Assembly (NCBI RefSeq): GCF_002952215.1
Contig: NZ_CP022600.1
Location: 1,488,001-1,552,000 of the forward strand
Direction of reading: 5' to 3'
Source of the DNA: Porphyrobacter sp. HT-58-2
GTDB lineage: Bacteria > Pseudomonadota > Alphaproteobacteria > Sphingomonadales > Sphingomonadaceae
DNA length: 64,000 nt
A model generated the notes under the pieces. It searched no databases and was not told where the DNA came from. It saw nothing but the letters and a program-made list of their open reading frames with translations. Shown in pieces: positions 9,701 to 18,755 of the stretch. The stretch's first letter is position 1. Each line of letters begins with the position of its first letter. The position numbers and the translations under genes are program-made.

Positions 9701-11034
9701 TGGCATCACGAGCAGCCTCTCAGCGGCGTCTGGCGCGCACCTATGCGGCGGTCAATATCGGCTCGTTCCGCGTGTCGGCGATGATCATGGGCGAGACCGA
9801 GAACGGCGAGCTGCAGGTGCTGGGATCGGGCCACCGCGCCAGTGCCGGGATCAAGCGCGGCTATGTCACCGACATGGCTGCCGCTAGTCACGCGATCCGT
9901 GATGCGGTCGAGCGGGCGGAAAAGAGCGCCAGCACCCCGGTCAGAGGCGTGTGGATCGCCTGTGCCGGGGCGGGCCTCGCCAGTTCGGTGGTCTCGGTCG
10001 ATATCGAAATCGGCGGACGCCGGATCGAGGATGAGGATGTCGAACAGCTGCTGATCGACGCGCAGGACATGATCCAGCCCGACGGGCGCAAGGTGCTGCA
10101 CGCTCAGCCGGCCCATTACACGCTGGATGGTGCGCACGGGGTGGCCAATCCGCGCGGCCTCCATGCCGAACGGCTCGGGGTCGACATCCACGTCATGCTG
10201 GCCGATGGCGCTCCGGTGCGCAATCTGACCGAAGCGGTGCAGAATGCCCATCTCGAAGTCGAAGGCGTGGTTGCGGCCCCGATCGCGGCTGGTCATGCCT
10301 GCCTCACCGTCGAGGAGCGCGAACTGGGCGTGGCATTGATCGAGATTGGCGCGGACGTGACCAATGTCGCGGTGTTTGCCGGCGGAATGCTGCTGGGCCT
10401 GCACGCGGTGCAGATGGGCTCGGCCGATATTACCGATGCCATCGCCAGCAGCTTCGGGATCCGCCGCTCGCAGGCAGAGCGGCTGAAATGTGTCGCCGGT
10501 TCGGCCATTGCCAGCCCGGCGGATCACCGCGAACTGATCCCGGTCAATGGGCCGGGCGAAGCGGGCGGCGAGGCGGGCGAGGGCGCTGTGGCCGGGCCTC
10601 TGGCGCGCGGGGCGGATGACAAGAACCGGATCGTGCGCGCCGAACTGGTCAGCGTGGTGACGCAGCAGCTCGCAGTTCTTACCGGAGAGGTCGGCAAGGC
10701 GCTCAAGGGCATGGGCTTTTCCGGCAGTCGGGCAGGGCAGGTGGTGCTTACCGGTGGCGGCGCCGAATTGGCCGGGATGGCCGATTTCATGCAGGGCGCG
10801 CTGGGACAACCGGTCAGGCTTGGACGCCCGCCGCAGCTTGCCGGGATGCCCGAAGCGCACCACGCACCCGGCTTTGCAACGCTTGCGGGGTTGTGTCTCT
10901 ATGCCGCCGAAGACCCGATCGATATTCGCGCAGTCGGCGTGGGGCGCGGAAAGGTCTACAAGGCCTTCACGCGCGAAAGCGGGCTCATGGCGCTGCTGAT
11001 GCGGCTGTTGCGGGCGGTGAAGGAGTATTTCTAG
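9700..11034 (+). CDS. ftsA: cell division protein FtsA
   Basis: FtsA is the actin-like protein that tethers FtsZ filaments to the inner membrane. The ATG at 9700 overlaps the ftsQ stop (TGATG) and gives 444 residues; a longer in-frame reading would run back into ftsQ. The actin-fold phosphate loop AAVNIGSFRVSAMI is near residue 15, the ALIEIGADVTNVAVF segment near 210 and VVLTGGGAELAGM near 350. The C-terminus GLMALLMRLLRAVKEYF is a clear amphipathic membrane-targeting helix. No start is seen for ftsZ until 168 bp downstream. Confidence 0.95.
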   Translation: MASRAASQRRLARTYAAVNIGSFRVSAMIMGETENGELQVLGSGHRASAGIKRGYVTDMAAASHAIRDAVERAEKSASTPVRGVWIACAGAGLASSVVSVDIEIGGRRIEDEDVEQLLIDAQDMIQPDGRKVLHAQPAHYTLDGAHGVANPRGLHAERLGVDIHVMLADGAPVRNLTEAVQNAHLEVEGVVAAPIAAGHACLTVEERELGVALIEIGADVTNVAVFAGGMLLGLHAVQMGSADITDAIASSFGIRRSQAERLKCVAGSAIASPADHRELIPVNGPGEAGGEAGEGAVAGPLARGADDKNRIVRAELVSVVTQQLAVLTGEVGKALKGMGFSGSRAGQVVLTGGGAELAGMADFMQGALGQPVRLGRPPQLAGMPEAHHAPGFATLAGLCLYAAEDPIDIRAVGVGRGKVYKAFTRESGLMALLMRLLRAVKEYF

Positions 11035-11202
11035 ATTGCCCGCCGCGCGCTCCAGTCAGGATGGCAATGACGCAGGCGCGCCACCCGGCGCTGTGGATAA
11101 GGGCAGTGCCGGTATAAAATGTACACCATGATTATGTCACAGAGGATGTAAGCGGGGACATATGAAGGAAAATCCCTTTCCCCGCGGCTGGAGGACTAGC
11201 TG

Positions 11203-12951
11203 ATGAGCATCAATATCGGACCCGCAGCGATCGACGACCTGCGTCCGCGCATCACCGTGATCGGGATCGGCGGGGCCGGGGGCAATGCCATTGCCAACAT
11301 GATCGAGGCCGAGATCGAGGGTGTCGAATTCATCGTCGCCAACACCGATGCCCAGGCGCTCAGCACCTCGCCGGCTGAACGCCGCATCCAGCTCGGCCCT
11401 GACATTACCGGTGGCCTTGGCGCAGGGGCGCGCCCTGAAGTGGGCAAGGCTGCCGCCGAAGAAACCGTGGCCGAGATCGAAAAGGCGCTGGAAGGCGTCA
11501 ACATGTGTTTCATTGCGGCTGGCATGGGCGGCGGCACCGGTACCGGCGCTGCGCCCGTGATCGCGGAAGCCGCGCGCCGCATGGGCGTCTTGACCGTGGG
11601 CGTCGTGACCAAGCCGTTCCTGTTCGAAGGCACGCGCCGGATGCGCTCTGCCGAAGCGGGGATCGAGGAGCTGCAGCAGCACGTCGACACCCTGATCGTC
11701 ATTCCCAACCAGAACCTGTTCCTGGTCGCCAAGGCGGAAACCACCTTCAAGGAAGCCTTCCAGCTGGCTGACGAGGTGCTTCAGCAGGGCGTGCGCTCGA
11801 TCACCGATCTGATGGTGATGCCGGGCCTCATCAACCTCGACTTCGCCGACGTGCGCTCTGTCATGAGCGAGATGGGCAAGGCGATGATGGGCACCGGTGA
11901 GGGCGAGGGCGAGAACCGTGCGCTGGAAGCGGCCGAACAGGCGATCGCCAACCCGCTTCTTGACGGGGTCAGCATGGCGGGCGCCAAGGGCGTGATCATC
12001 TCGATCATCGGCGGTGAGGACATGCGCCTGCTCGAAGTCGATGAAGCCGCCAATCACATTCGCGAGCTGGTCGATGAAGACGCCAACATCATCTGGGGCA
12101 GCGCCTTCAATCCCGATCTCAAGGGCAAGATCCGCGTCTCGGTCGTTGCGACGGGCATCGAACAGGGTGCCTTGGGCGCAGTCGACCGCCCGCAGCCGGT
12201 GGCGCTGGGCGCGTCGCGTGCGCCCAAGCGGCCGGTGCTGGAGCTGTCCGAGGATGAAGGCCTGATTGCACTGCCCTCTGAAGATGAGGACCAGGCTCCC
12301 GCTGCCGTGGCCCCGGTACCGCCGATCTTCGCCCCGGAGGCCGCGGAGGAGGATGACACCTTCGATCTGGGCGGAGCCGAGGAACTCGGTGAAGACGATG
12401 GCGAAGACGAGGCCGAGGCCGAAGCTGACGACTACCCCTCTGCTGCGCCGTTTGAATTGAGCGGGATGCAGGCCGGGGACGGCTATGGCGACGAGTACGA
12501 AGATGACGTCGACGAGATTGTCGACCCGCTCGCCGGGCTGCGCGGTGCCGAGGATAGCGGATTTGGCTTTGGCGAGCCGGCCCCCGCGCCGAGCGCCGAT
12601 GACGGAATGCTCGACCTCGGCGCAGAATATGCGCCCTACGAGGACGCCGAGGACGCGCCTGGCGGCCCGGTGCAGGATGATCTGCTCGCCGATGCCGACC
12701 GGCTGGCGGCAGAGGATCGCCCGGTCGAGGCCCGGCTCGGCGGGAGCCGGCGCCGTGGGCTGCTTGGCGGTGAGAGCGAGGGCGGCAGCGGCGGCGCTGG
12801 CGGCAGCGGGTCTGCGGGCGGAAGCACGTTGTTCGAACGCATGGCCAACCTGTCGCGCAGCACCGCACGCGATGATGACGACGACGATGGCGATGATGAC
12901 GGCCCGGCGCTCAGCATTCCGCGTTTCCTTGGGCGGCAGAACAACCAGTAA
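11203..12951 (+). CDS. ftsZ: cell division protein FtsZ
   Basis: FtsZ is the tubulin-like GTPase that forms the Z-ring. The globular domain has [10 protein letters not shown] near residue 23, NTDAQAL, the tubulin signature [11 protein letters not shown] near 106 and the synergy-loop region [11 protein letters not shown]. At 582 residues it is much longer than the E. coli protein (383). The excess is an Asp/Glu/Ala/Pro-rich linker from about residue 340 to 565. It ends in the conserved C-terminal peptide [12 protein letters not shown], which in the family binds FtsA. A GGAGG lies just upstream of the ATG, and a possible -10 (TATAAA, near 11112) lies in the 168-bp gap after ftsA. Confidence 0.97.
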   Translation: MSINIGPAAIDDLRPRITVIGIGGAGGNAIANMIEAEIEGVEFIVANTDAQALSTSPAERRIQLGPDITGGLGAGARPEVGKAAAEETVAEIEKALEGVNMCFIAAGMGGGTGTGAAPVIAEAARRMGVLTVGVVTKPFLFEGTRRMRSAEAGIEELQQHVDTLIVIPNQNLFLVAKAETTFKEAFQLADEVLQQGVRSITDLMVMPGLINLDFADVRSVMSEMGKAMMGTGEGEGENRALEAAEQAIANPLLDGVSMAGAKGVIISIIGGEDMRLLEVDEAANHIRELVDEDANIIWGSAFNPDLKGKIRVSVVATGIEQGALGAVDRPQPVALGASRAPKRPVLELSEDEGLIALPSEDEDQAPAAVAPVPPIFAPEAAEEDDTFDLGGAEELGEDDGEDEAEAEADDYPSAAPFELSGMQAGDGYGDEYEDDVDEIVDPLAGLRGAEDSGFGFGEPAPAPSADDGMLDLGAEYAPYEDAEDAPGGPVQDDLLADADRLAAEDRPVEARLGGSRRRGLLGGESEGGSGGAGGSGSAGGSTLFERMANLSRSTARDDDDDDGDDDGPALSIPRFLGRQNNQ

Positions 12952-12968
12952 CCGGCAATCCGGCGCGC

Positions 12969-12989
12969 GCGCGGCGCTGTTTGCCGCGC
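12969..12989 (+). terminator. possible terminator hairpin after ftsZ
   Basis: GCGCGGC at 12969-12975 pairs with GCCGCGC at 12983-12989 around a 7-nt loop, 18 bp after the ftsZ stop. The following GATCCTTTG is only weakly T-rich, so intrinsic termination would be inefficient. Confidence 0.4.
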
Positions 12990-13040
12990 TGATCCTTTGA
13001 GGGTCTGGCGGGCGGCGTGAGGGACGCTAGAGCAGGAGCG

Positions 13041-14519
13041 ATGGTGTCGCCTCTCCCCGTTTCCCGTCTGCTTGCCCTTGCTGCCACATCGGCCCTTTTG
13101 CCACTGGCCAGCCCTGCCGCAGCGCAGGACCTTGTGGCACGCGAAGTCGTGCAGCCGCTGCCTTCGCCTGAAGTGCAGCGCCTCAACCGGGCGCTGGTGG
13201 CGCTTGCCAAGACCCCGCGTGACCGTGATGCGCTGATCGAAGCCGGGCAGGCGGCGCTTGGTGTCGGCGATCTGGAAGCGGCGATCGGCTTTTTCGGCCG
13301 GGCGGCAGAGGTCGACCCCGGCCATCCGCGCGTCGCGCTGGGGCTGGGTTCAGTCTATCTGCGGGCGGGCCGCGCGGGTGAGGCGCTGGTGCAGTTCGAA
13401 CGTGCGCTGGCGGGCGGCATCCCCGAACAGGAAGCCCTGACCGACAAGGCGCTGACGCTCGATCTGGTCGGCGATCAAGCGGCAGCGCAAGACACCTATG
13501 CCCGCGCCCTGGCGCTCGACCCTGCCAATGACGAAGCCCGTCGCCGGCTTGCGGTGTCCCACGCCATTTCAGGCAACCGGGTGCGGTTCGAGGAGGCGCT
13601 TCGTCCGCTGCTGGACAAGCGTGACATGGCAGCGCAGCGCGCAAGGGCTTTCGGTCTGGCGATCATGGGCGACAGCGGCCGGGCCACGGCGATTGTCGAG
13701 CAGGTGATGCCGCGCGATCTGGCGACCCGGCTGGTACCCTATCTTGGCTACATGCCGCGCCTGACCAAGCCGCAGCAGGCTGCCGCAGCCAATCTCGGCA
13801 TCTTTCCGCGCGCGGCGGATATCGGCCGGGACGATCCGCGATTGGCCCGGTTTGCGGCCGAGGAACGCGGCGAAGGTCGGCTTGCACCCAGCGGCCCGCC
13901 GCTTGACGCGCGCACCGCGCCCCCGCCGACGCTCGCTGAACTGGCGCCGCCGCGCGCTGCCCCGGCGTCTGTTCCGCCGTCTGTTCCGGTGCCCGCCCAA
14001 CAACCTGCGCCCGCCCCGGTGTCGGCTCCTCCTCCGGTTCCTGCGCCCGCTCTGGCGCCCGCTCCCGCACCCGCACCCGCACCCGCACCCGCCCCGCCAG
14101 TGCGTGTGGCCGATGCATTCGCCGATCTTGGCAGCGCGCCGCTGCCCGATGCCCGGGTGGCGGGCGATGCGGTCGACATTTCGCGAATCGCGGTGAAACG
14201 CGAAGCGCCGCCCGAAAAGCCCAAGCCCAAGGAGCCGCCCAAGCCCGTCCACCCGAGCCGCGTCTGGGTGCAGGTGGCGACCGGCAAGAACCTCAAGGCG
14301 CTGGGGTTCGACTGGCGGCGGATCAGCCGGGAAGGGGGCAAGCCGCTTGCCGGATTGCAGCCGCACACCACCCGATGGGGCGAGGCCAACCGGCTGTTGG
14401 CAGGCCCGGTGGACAGCCGCGACAAGGCCCAGGCCCTGGTGCGCGAGCTGAAGGCAAAGGGACTCGACTCCTTCCTTTATGTTAGTCCTGAAGGTGAGGA
14501 AATTCAGCCTCTTAAATAG
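13041..14519 (+). CDS. secreted TPR-repeat protein with C-terminal SPOR domain
   Basis: This is a predicted periplasmic protein with a possible role in cell-wall remodelling or division. The ATG at 13041 is preceded by AGGAG and begins a signal peptide ending at SPAAAQD; a GTG at 13017 would add eight residues with no such ribosome site. TPR-like helices run from about residue 45 to 190. A Pro/Ala-rich linker follows (roughly 285-360), with alternating PAPAPAP. The last 75 residues (VWVQVATGKNLKAL through SFLYVSPEGEE) look like a SPOR domain, a fold that binds glycan strands stripped of peptides at the septum. Its position directly after ftsZ fits such a role, but the function is inferred. 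The product is about 492 residues. Confidence 0.8.
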   Translation: MVSPLPVSRLLALAATSALLPLASPAAAQDLVAREVVQPLPSPEVQRLNRALVALAKTPRDRDALIEAGQAALGVGDLEAAIGFFGRAAEVDPGHPRVALGLGSVYLRAGRAGEALVQFERALAGGIPEQEALTDKALTLDLVGDQAAAQDTYARALALDPANDEARRRLAVSHAISGNRVRFEEALRPLLDKRDMAAQRARAFGLAIMGDSGRATAIVEQVMPRDLATRLVPYLGYMPRLTKPQQAAAANLGIFPRAADIGRDDPRLARFAAEERGEGRLAPSGPPLDARTAPPPTLAELAPPRAAPASVPPSVPVPAQQPAPAPVSAPPPVPAPALAPAPAPAPAPAPAPPVRVADAFADLGSAPLPDARVAGDAVDISRIAVKREAPPEKPKPKEPPKPVHPSRVWVQVATGKNLKALGFDWRRISREGGKPLAGLQPHTTRWGEANRLLAGPVDSRDKAQALVRELKAKGLDSFLYVSPEGEEIQPLK

Positions 14520-14524
14520 AAATT

Positions 14525-14547
14525 AGCAGGTGTCCCCTGCTTTCTTT
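14525..14547 (+). terminator. Rho-independent terminator after the SPOR gene
   Basis: AGCAGG (14525-14530) pairs with CCTGCT (14536-14541) around a TGTCC loop and is followed by TTCTTT. It lies 5 bp after the stop codon. The stem is short, so strength is uncertain. Confidence 0.55.
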
Positions 14548-14678
14548 GCACAGGCTTTGCACAGGCCTTTCCGGTTCTCCCCAGCAGCCCTGATGCCGAT
14601 GATTGCCAAGCCATGGTGGTTGCGTCCATTCGTGCCAGCGATGGTTCACCAGACCCGCCCCCACGCGAAAGCCCGGCC

Positions 14679-15185
14679 ATGAGAGCGCACAACATGGACT
14701 ATTCCGCCGAGGACGATGCCGCCCCCGTCGAAATGCTCGCCAGCCTGTTCGCGGCGCGCGGATGGCCTTGCGAACTCGTCTCGGAAGACGAGATGACCGG
14801 CGAAGTGCAGGGCAGCTGGGCCAATTACCAGCTGCGCGCGATCTGGCGGGCTGAGGATGGGGTGCTCCAGTTCCTGTGCCTGCCTGACATCCGCGTCACC
14901 GAGGACAAGCGTGCCGCCGCCTATGAGCTGCTGTGCCTGGTCAATGAACAGATGTGGCTCGGACATTTCGATATCTGGTCGAACGGCGACGTGCTGCTCT
15001 ACCGCCACGGCGCGCTGCTGGGCGATGATGGGCGCCTGAGCCTCGACATGGCGCAATCGCTGGTGGAGATTGCGATCGACGAGTGCGACCGCTTTTACCC
15101 CGCGTTCCAGTTCGTGCTGTGGGGTGACAAGAGCCCGCGCGCCGCGCTGGAGGCCGCCATGGTTGACGCGGCCGGCGAGGCCTGA
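14679..15185 (+). CDS. YbjN domain-containing protein
   Basis: The product is a small acidic cytoplasmic protein of the YbjN family (type III secretion chaperone-like fold), whose biochemical role is not established. The ATG at 14679 gives 168 residues; upstream starts at 14613 would add a disordered Pro/Ser stretch, and an ATG at 14694 is also possible. Residues such as MLASLFAARGWPCE, GSWANYQLRAIW, LPDIRV, EQMWLGHFDIW and FYPAFQFVLWG follow the pattern of YbjN proteins common in sphingomonads. The gene lies 133 bp upstream of proC on the same strand and may be cotranscribed with it. Confidence 0.75.
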   Translation: MRAHNMDYSAEDDAAPVEMLASLFAARGWPCELVSEDEMTGEVQGSWANYQLRAIWRAEDGVLQFLCLPDIRVTEDKRAAAYELLCLVNEQMWLGHFDIWSNGDVLLYRHGALLGDDGRLSLDMAQSLVEIAIDECDRFYPAFQFVLWGDKSPRAALEAAMVDAAGEA

Positions 15186-15317
15186 AAGGCTATAGGCCAA
15201 TCTTCGCATCCGGGCTGATGCTGTCGCGGCCCTGCTTTCTTGCGCCTTTGCCGGGCTGAGGCAAAGGGCGCCCGCACTCCCTCGGCAGGTTCGGGGTGGG
15301 GCCAACAGGATATTATC

Positions 15318-16112
15318 ATGGTCAACAACCTACTTATCATCGGCTGCGGCAACATGGGCGGGGCGATGCTGGCGGGCTGGCTGGCGGCGGGCGAGGAACC
15401 GGCGCGTTTCTCGGTGCTCGATCCCGCCTTGCCCGAGGCTCCGGCAGGCGTTGCGCTCTATCGCGAGGCGAGTGCGGTGCCGGGCGAACATGACGCGGTG
15501 ATGCTGGGCTTCAAGCCGCAGCAACTGGCGATGCTGGGGCCGGGCCTGCAAGGCGTGACCGAAGGGCGAACTGTGTCTTCGCTGCTCGCCGGGATCACGC
15601 TGGCGCAGCTGGCCGAGGCCTTTCCGCAAGGCGCGGCGCATATCCGGGTGATGCCCAACCTTGCCGCCCGCATCAACAAGTCGCCGGTGATCCTGTGCCA
15701 GAACGGGCTGGACGAGGCAGGCCGCGCCGCCGCCTTCGCGCTGTTCGATCGGCTGGGGAGCGCAGTGTGGCTGGAGGACGAGGCGAATTTCGATCTTGTC
15801 ACGGCGCTCGCCGGATCAGGGCCGGGCTTTGTCTATCGCTTTATCGACGCGCTGGGGGCGGCAGCGATCGACCTCGGGCTCGACGAGGCCACCGCCGCGC
15901 GGCTCGCGCTTGCGACGGTCGAGGGTGCCGCGGCACTGGCGGCGGCTTCGGATGTGTCCCCCGCTGCCCTTGCCGATCGGGTTGCCAGTCCGGGCGGCAT
16001 GACCCGCGAGGGGCTGAACGTGCTCGACAAGGATGATGCCCTGCGCCGCCTGCTCGCTGCGACCCTGGCCGCCACGCGCGACAAGGGGGCTGCGTTGTCG
16101 CGAGGCGATTAA
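15318..16112 (+). CDS. proC: pyrroline-5-carboxylate reductase (ProC)
   Basis: ProC reduces pyrroline-5-carboxylate to proline with NAD(P)H, the last step of proline synthesis. The ATG at 15318 begins MVNNLLIIGCGNMGGAM with the dinucleotide-binding glycine pattern, and the product is 264 residues, normal for the family. HIRVMPNLAARINKSP is in the central part. The C-terminal signature DRVASPGGMTREGLNVL is the PROSITE-type P5CR motif. proB, for the first committed step of the pathway, lies about 6 kb downstream; no proA is seen in the window. Confidence 0.93.
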   Translation: MVNNLLIIGCGNMGGAMLAGWLAAGEEPARFSVLDPALPEAPAGVALYREASAVPGEHDAVMLGFKPQQLAMLGPGLQGVTEGRTVSSLLAGITLAQLAEAFPQGAAHIRVMPNLAARINKSPVILCQNGLDEAGRAAAFALFDRLGSAVWLEDEANFDLVTALAGSGPGFVYRFIDALGAAAIDLGLDEATAARLALATVEGAAALAAASDVSPAALADRVASPGGMTREGLNVLDKDDALRRLLAATLAATRDKGAALSRGD

Positions 16113-16131
16113 GATTAACGGCTGTTAATCT
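16112..16131. other. perfect inverted repeat after proC
   Basis: AGATTAAC (16112-16119) and GTTAATCT (16124-16131) form a perfect 8-bp dyad with a GGCT centre that begins within the proC stop codon. No T-tract follows, so it could be a weak terminator, a Rho-stalling hairpin or a protein-binding site for the next gene. Confidence 0.4.
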
Positions 16132-16254
16132 GAACGAATTGCGCCGATTGCATGCCGGTTTCGCTTGAAAAGCGCGGACGAAACCCCGATATTCGCACCC
16201 ATTGGAGAGCGCGGGATTTTCCGCTGCTCGCATACAAGGATCAAAGGTTTCGCA

Positions 16255-17001
16255 ATGGCTGACTGGAATGACCCCTCGCGCAATGCGCAGCGGCTTGGCT
16301 CCGTGCCTCGCGCCGGAGGCGATGTCGCCGGCCGCGTGAGCTATGACGAGGGCCTGCGCAAGCACATGCTCTCGATCTACAACTACATGACCTCGGGCAT
16401 CCTGCTGACCGGGATCGTCGCGCTGCTGGCCTTCACCAGCGGTGTTGCCGAAACGATCTTCACCGGCGGTATCCTGCGCTGGATCGTGGCGCTTTCGCCG
16501 ATGGCCGTGGTCTTCGCCATGAGCTTCGGCGCGAACCGGTTCAGCACCGGAACCCTCCAGCTGCTGTTCTGGGGCTTTGCCGTCCTGATGGGCCTGTCGC
16601 TTTCGTCGGTGTTCCTGATCTACACCGGCGCGTCGATCGCGACGACGTTCTTCGCCACTGCGGCGGCCTTTGCCGGCCTTTCGCTGTGGGGTTACACCAC
16701 CAAGAAGAACCTGTCCGGCATGGGCAGCTTCCTGATCATGGGGGTGATCGGCCTGCTGGTGGCCATGGTGATCAACCTGTTCCTGCAGAGCCCTGCGTTC
16801 CACTACGCGATCAGCTTCATCGGCGTACTGATCTTCGCTGGCCTGACCGCCTATGACACGCAGCGCCTGAAGGAAGAATATGCCTACCTGCGCGGCACGG
16901 AATTTGCGGGCAAGGCGGTGATCCTCGGGGCGCTGTCGCTGTACCTCGACTTCATCAACATGTTCACCTTCCTGCTGCAGTTCCTGGGCAACCGGGAATA
17001 A
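16255..17001 (+). CDS. Bax inhibitor-1 / YccA family membrane protein
   Basis: This is a polytopic inner-membrane protein of the BI-1 family; bacterial members include YccA, a modulator of FtsH, and calcium-leak channels. The ATG at 16255 gives 248 residues with a hydrophilic N-terminus of about 35 residues followed by seven hydrophobic segments. Family landmarks include YNYMTSGILLTG, GLSLSSVFLIYTG, and AGLTAYDTQRLKEEY near residue 195, the last being the most conserved BI-1 motif. The C-terminal YLDFINMFTFLLQFLG is typical. The gene is monocistronic by appearance, with a strong hairpin after it. Confidence 0.9.
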   Translation: MADWNDPSRNAQRLGSVPRAGGDVAGRVSYDEGLRKHMLSIYNYMTSGILLTGIVALLAFTSGVAETIFTGGILRWIVALSPMAVVFAMSFGANRFSTGTLQLLFWGFAVLMGLSLSSVFLIYTGASIATTFFATAAAFAGLSLWGYTTKKNLSGMGSFLIMGVIGLLVAMVINLFLQSPAFHYAISFIGVLIFAGLTAYDTQRLKEEYAYLRGTEFAGKAVILGALSLYLDFINMFTFLLQFLGNRE

Positions 17002-17041
17002 CGCCGGGCCAACCGGCCTTACGCAGATGTTGAAATGTCGG

Positions 17042-17078
17042 ATGCCCGGAGCCTTACGCAGGCTCCGGGCATTTGCTT
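17042..17078 (+). terminator. strong hairpin terminator after the BI-1-family gene
   Basis: ATGCCCGGAGCC (17042-17053) pairs perfectly with GGCTCCGGGCAT (17061-17072) around TTACGCA, followed by TTGCTTT. It lies about 40 bp after the stop codon. The 12-bp GC-rich stem is the best intrinsic terminator candidate in this part of the window. Confidence 0.7.
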
Positions 17079-17185
17079 TGTAAGGCAGGGCAGCTATCGC
17101 GGTGCTTCAGGCTGGAGCAAGCAGCGGGCAGCCATGCTGGCCCTTGCGGCCAGCCCCGGCCGCAGCAGGAGAGAGTTACCCCCAT

Positions 17186-18109
17186 ATGAGCGCGGCCCCG
17201 CAGAAGTTCTCGACTACCCGTTCCCCCCGCCTATCCGGCACACGCGGTTCGCTTGGTCTGGCGATCACCACGCTGGCGGTAGGCAGTGCCATTCTGGCCG
17301 CCTGTGCGCCGCCGCCTCCGCCGCCGCCGCCCCCTCCGCCCCCTCCGCCGCCGCCGGTGGTCGAGGCCGTGCCCTATCGTCCGCTTCCACCCGGCGGTGC
17401 GCATTACGTCATGGACATGCCCGCGCGCGGGCCAGATGGGCAGCGCATCACCGTCAATTCGAACCTTTCCGACGATCAGCTGGTGTGGAACCTGCGTTCG
17501 GCCTGGAACGTCGCCGCGCTCAACTGCCTTGCGCCCGAATATCAGCCGATCCTCGATGGTTACCGGGCGTTCCTGACGAAGAACACGCGTTCGCTCAAGG
17601 CGGTCAACGACCGGATCGAAAAGAGCTATACCAGCCGCTTCCGCGTCCGCCGCGATGCTATCGTGGCGCGCGATGGCTACACCACGCAGGTCTACAACTT
17701 CTTTGCGGAGCCTGCCGCGCGTGCCGGGTTCTGCCGCGCGGCGCTCGACATGGCGAACAATGCGCTCGCTGCTCCGCCGAGCGATCCGCTCGCCTTCGCG
17801 CGCGCCAGCTTCGGCGGGCTGCTGGCGCCCTTCGAGCAGTTCTTTGACGAATACGAGGCCTATCAGATCGCCTCGGCGGAATGGGATGCCAAATGGGGCG
17901 CGCAATATGGCCCCTCGCAGCCCGGCTGGGTCGCGGTGCAGCAGGCACGAGCAGGCTTTGCGGTTGGCAGTGCGCCGGGTGTGATGCAGACCGTGCTCGA
18001 TCCGGAGACCGGTCTTCCGGTGCCGGTCATCCCGGTCACGGAAGGGGTGGTCTCGCAGCCTGTGGTCGAGCCGATTGCGGCAGGCAGTGGCAGCGGATCA
18101 AGCGAATAG
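17186..18109 (+). CDS. putative lipoprotein with a 16-proline run
   Basis: No family is recognised. The ATG at 17186 has an AGGAG about 13 nt upstream and starts a basic N-terminus plus hydrophobic segment ending in AILAAC, a plausible lipobox with Cys at about residue 40. Immediately after Cys-Ala come 16 consecutive prolines. The mature part (about 250 residues) has no transmembrane segment and includes [22 protein letters not shown] and a stretch on [17 protein letters not shown]. It contains two further cysteines that could pair. The likely location is the periplasmic face of a membrane. The 307-residue product sits between the BI-1-family gene and tRNA-Ala. Confidence 0.65.
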   Translation: MSAAPQKFSTTRSPRLSGTRGSLGLAITTLAVGSAILAACAPPPPPPPPPPPPPPPPVVEAVPYRPLPPGGAHYVMDMPARGPDGQRITVNSNLSDDQLVWNLRSAWNVAALNCLAPEYQPILDGYRAFLTKNTRSLKAVNDRIEKSYTSRFRVRRDAIVARDGYTTQVYNFFAEPAARAGFCRAALDMANNALAAPPSDPLAFARASFGGLLAPFEQFFDEYEAYQIASAEWDAKWGAQYGPSQPGWVAVQQARAGFAVGSAPGVMQTVLDPETGLPVPVIPVTEGVVSQPVVEPIAAGSGSGSSE

Positions 18110-18209
18110 CGCGCCGCCTGACAGTCGCAAAATCGCCGTTGCAAGGGTCCGCGCTTCGGGCTAATGCGCGCGCTCGTCTGGCCCTGAGTGGCAGGCGGAA
18201 AGCTGGAAC

Positions 18210-18285
<76 letters not shown>

Positions 18286-18459
18286 GGCTTTTTTGTTTTC
18301 GCCCTCAAGCGCCGGGCGGCGGACGTCCGTCCGCCTTGGCTTCGCCGCATAAGCGGCGGCGGCCGGTCGGCCTTGCGGCGCTATGCGCCGTTACAGCCCT
18401 ATCAATCTTGCTTTGCTGGACGCCCCTTGTCGTCAAGTTCGCCTGACGCTACACCTCGC
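18286..18459. other. non-coding gap between tRNA-Ala and the riboswitch
   Basis: No convincing gene is seen. A T-rich run (TTTTTTGTTTT) directly follows the tRNA and could end its transcript. A perfect dyad GGCGGAC-GTCC-GTCCGCC lies at 18318-18335, followed by GC-rich repeats such as GCCGCATAAGCGGC. Confidence 0.4.
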
Positions 18460-18632
18460 TTCGCGCCAAGGTAACGGGAATGCGGTTCGATTCCGCAGCT
18501 GTCCCTGCAACTGTAAGCGGTGAGTGTGAGATGCGCGCCCGATCACTCGGGCAGCCACTGGGGCCGCAAGGCCTTGGGAAGGTGAGCACCCCATGCGGCG
18601 ATCCGTGAGCCAGGAGACCGACCGGGGCGTGT
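18460..18632 (+). promoter_or_regulatory. cobalamin riboswitch (B12 element)
   Basis: The segment contains the core signatures of the adenosylcobalamin aptamer in order: an AATGCGG...CCGCAG helix, CTGTCCCTGCAACTGTAAGCGG, GCCACTG, GGGAAGG, and the B12 box AGCCAGGAGACCG at 18608-18620. The btuB-type receptor gene starts about 125 bp downstream, where a GGGAGGA ribosome site could be masked. When cobalamin is abundant such elements shut off uptake genes. The ends of the aptamer are approximate. Confidence 0.92.
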
Positions 18633-18755
18633 CGCTCTTTGCCGGGCTCAGGGATTGGCCAGGCGCGGAAACAGACTTTCGTTGTGAGCGACATCGCTGG
18701 GCCGGGGGAGGGGAACCTCTCGCGGCCACCATGTTGCTGATGACGGGAGGAATCC

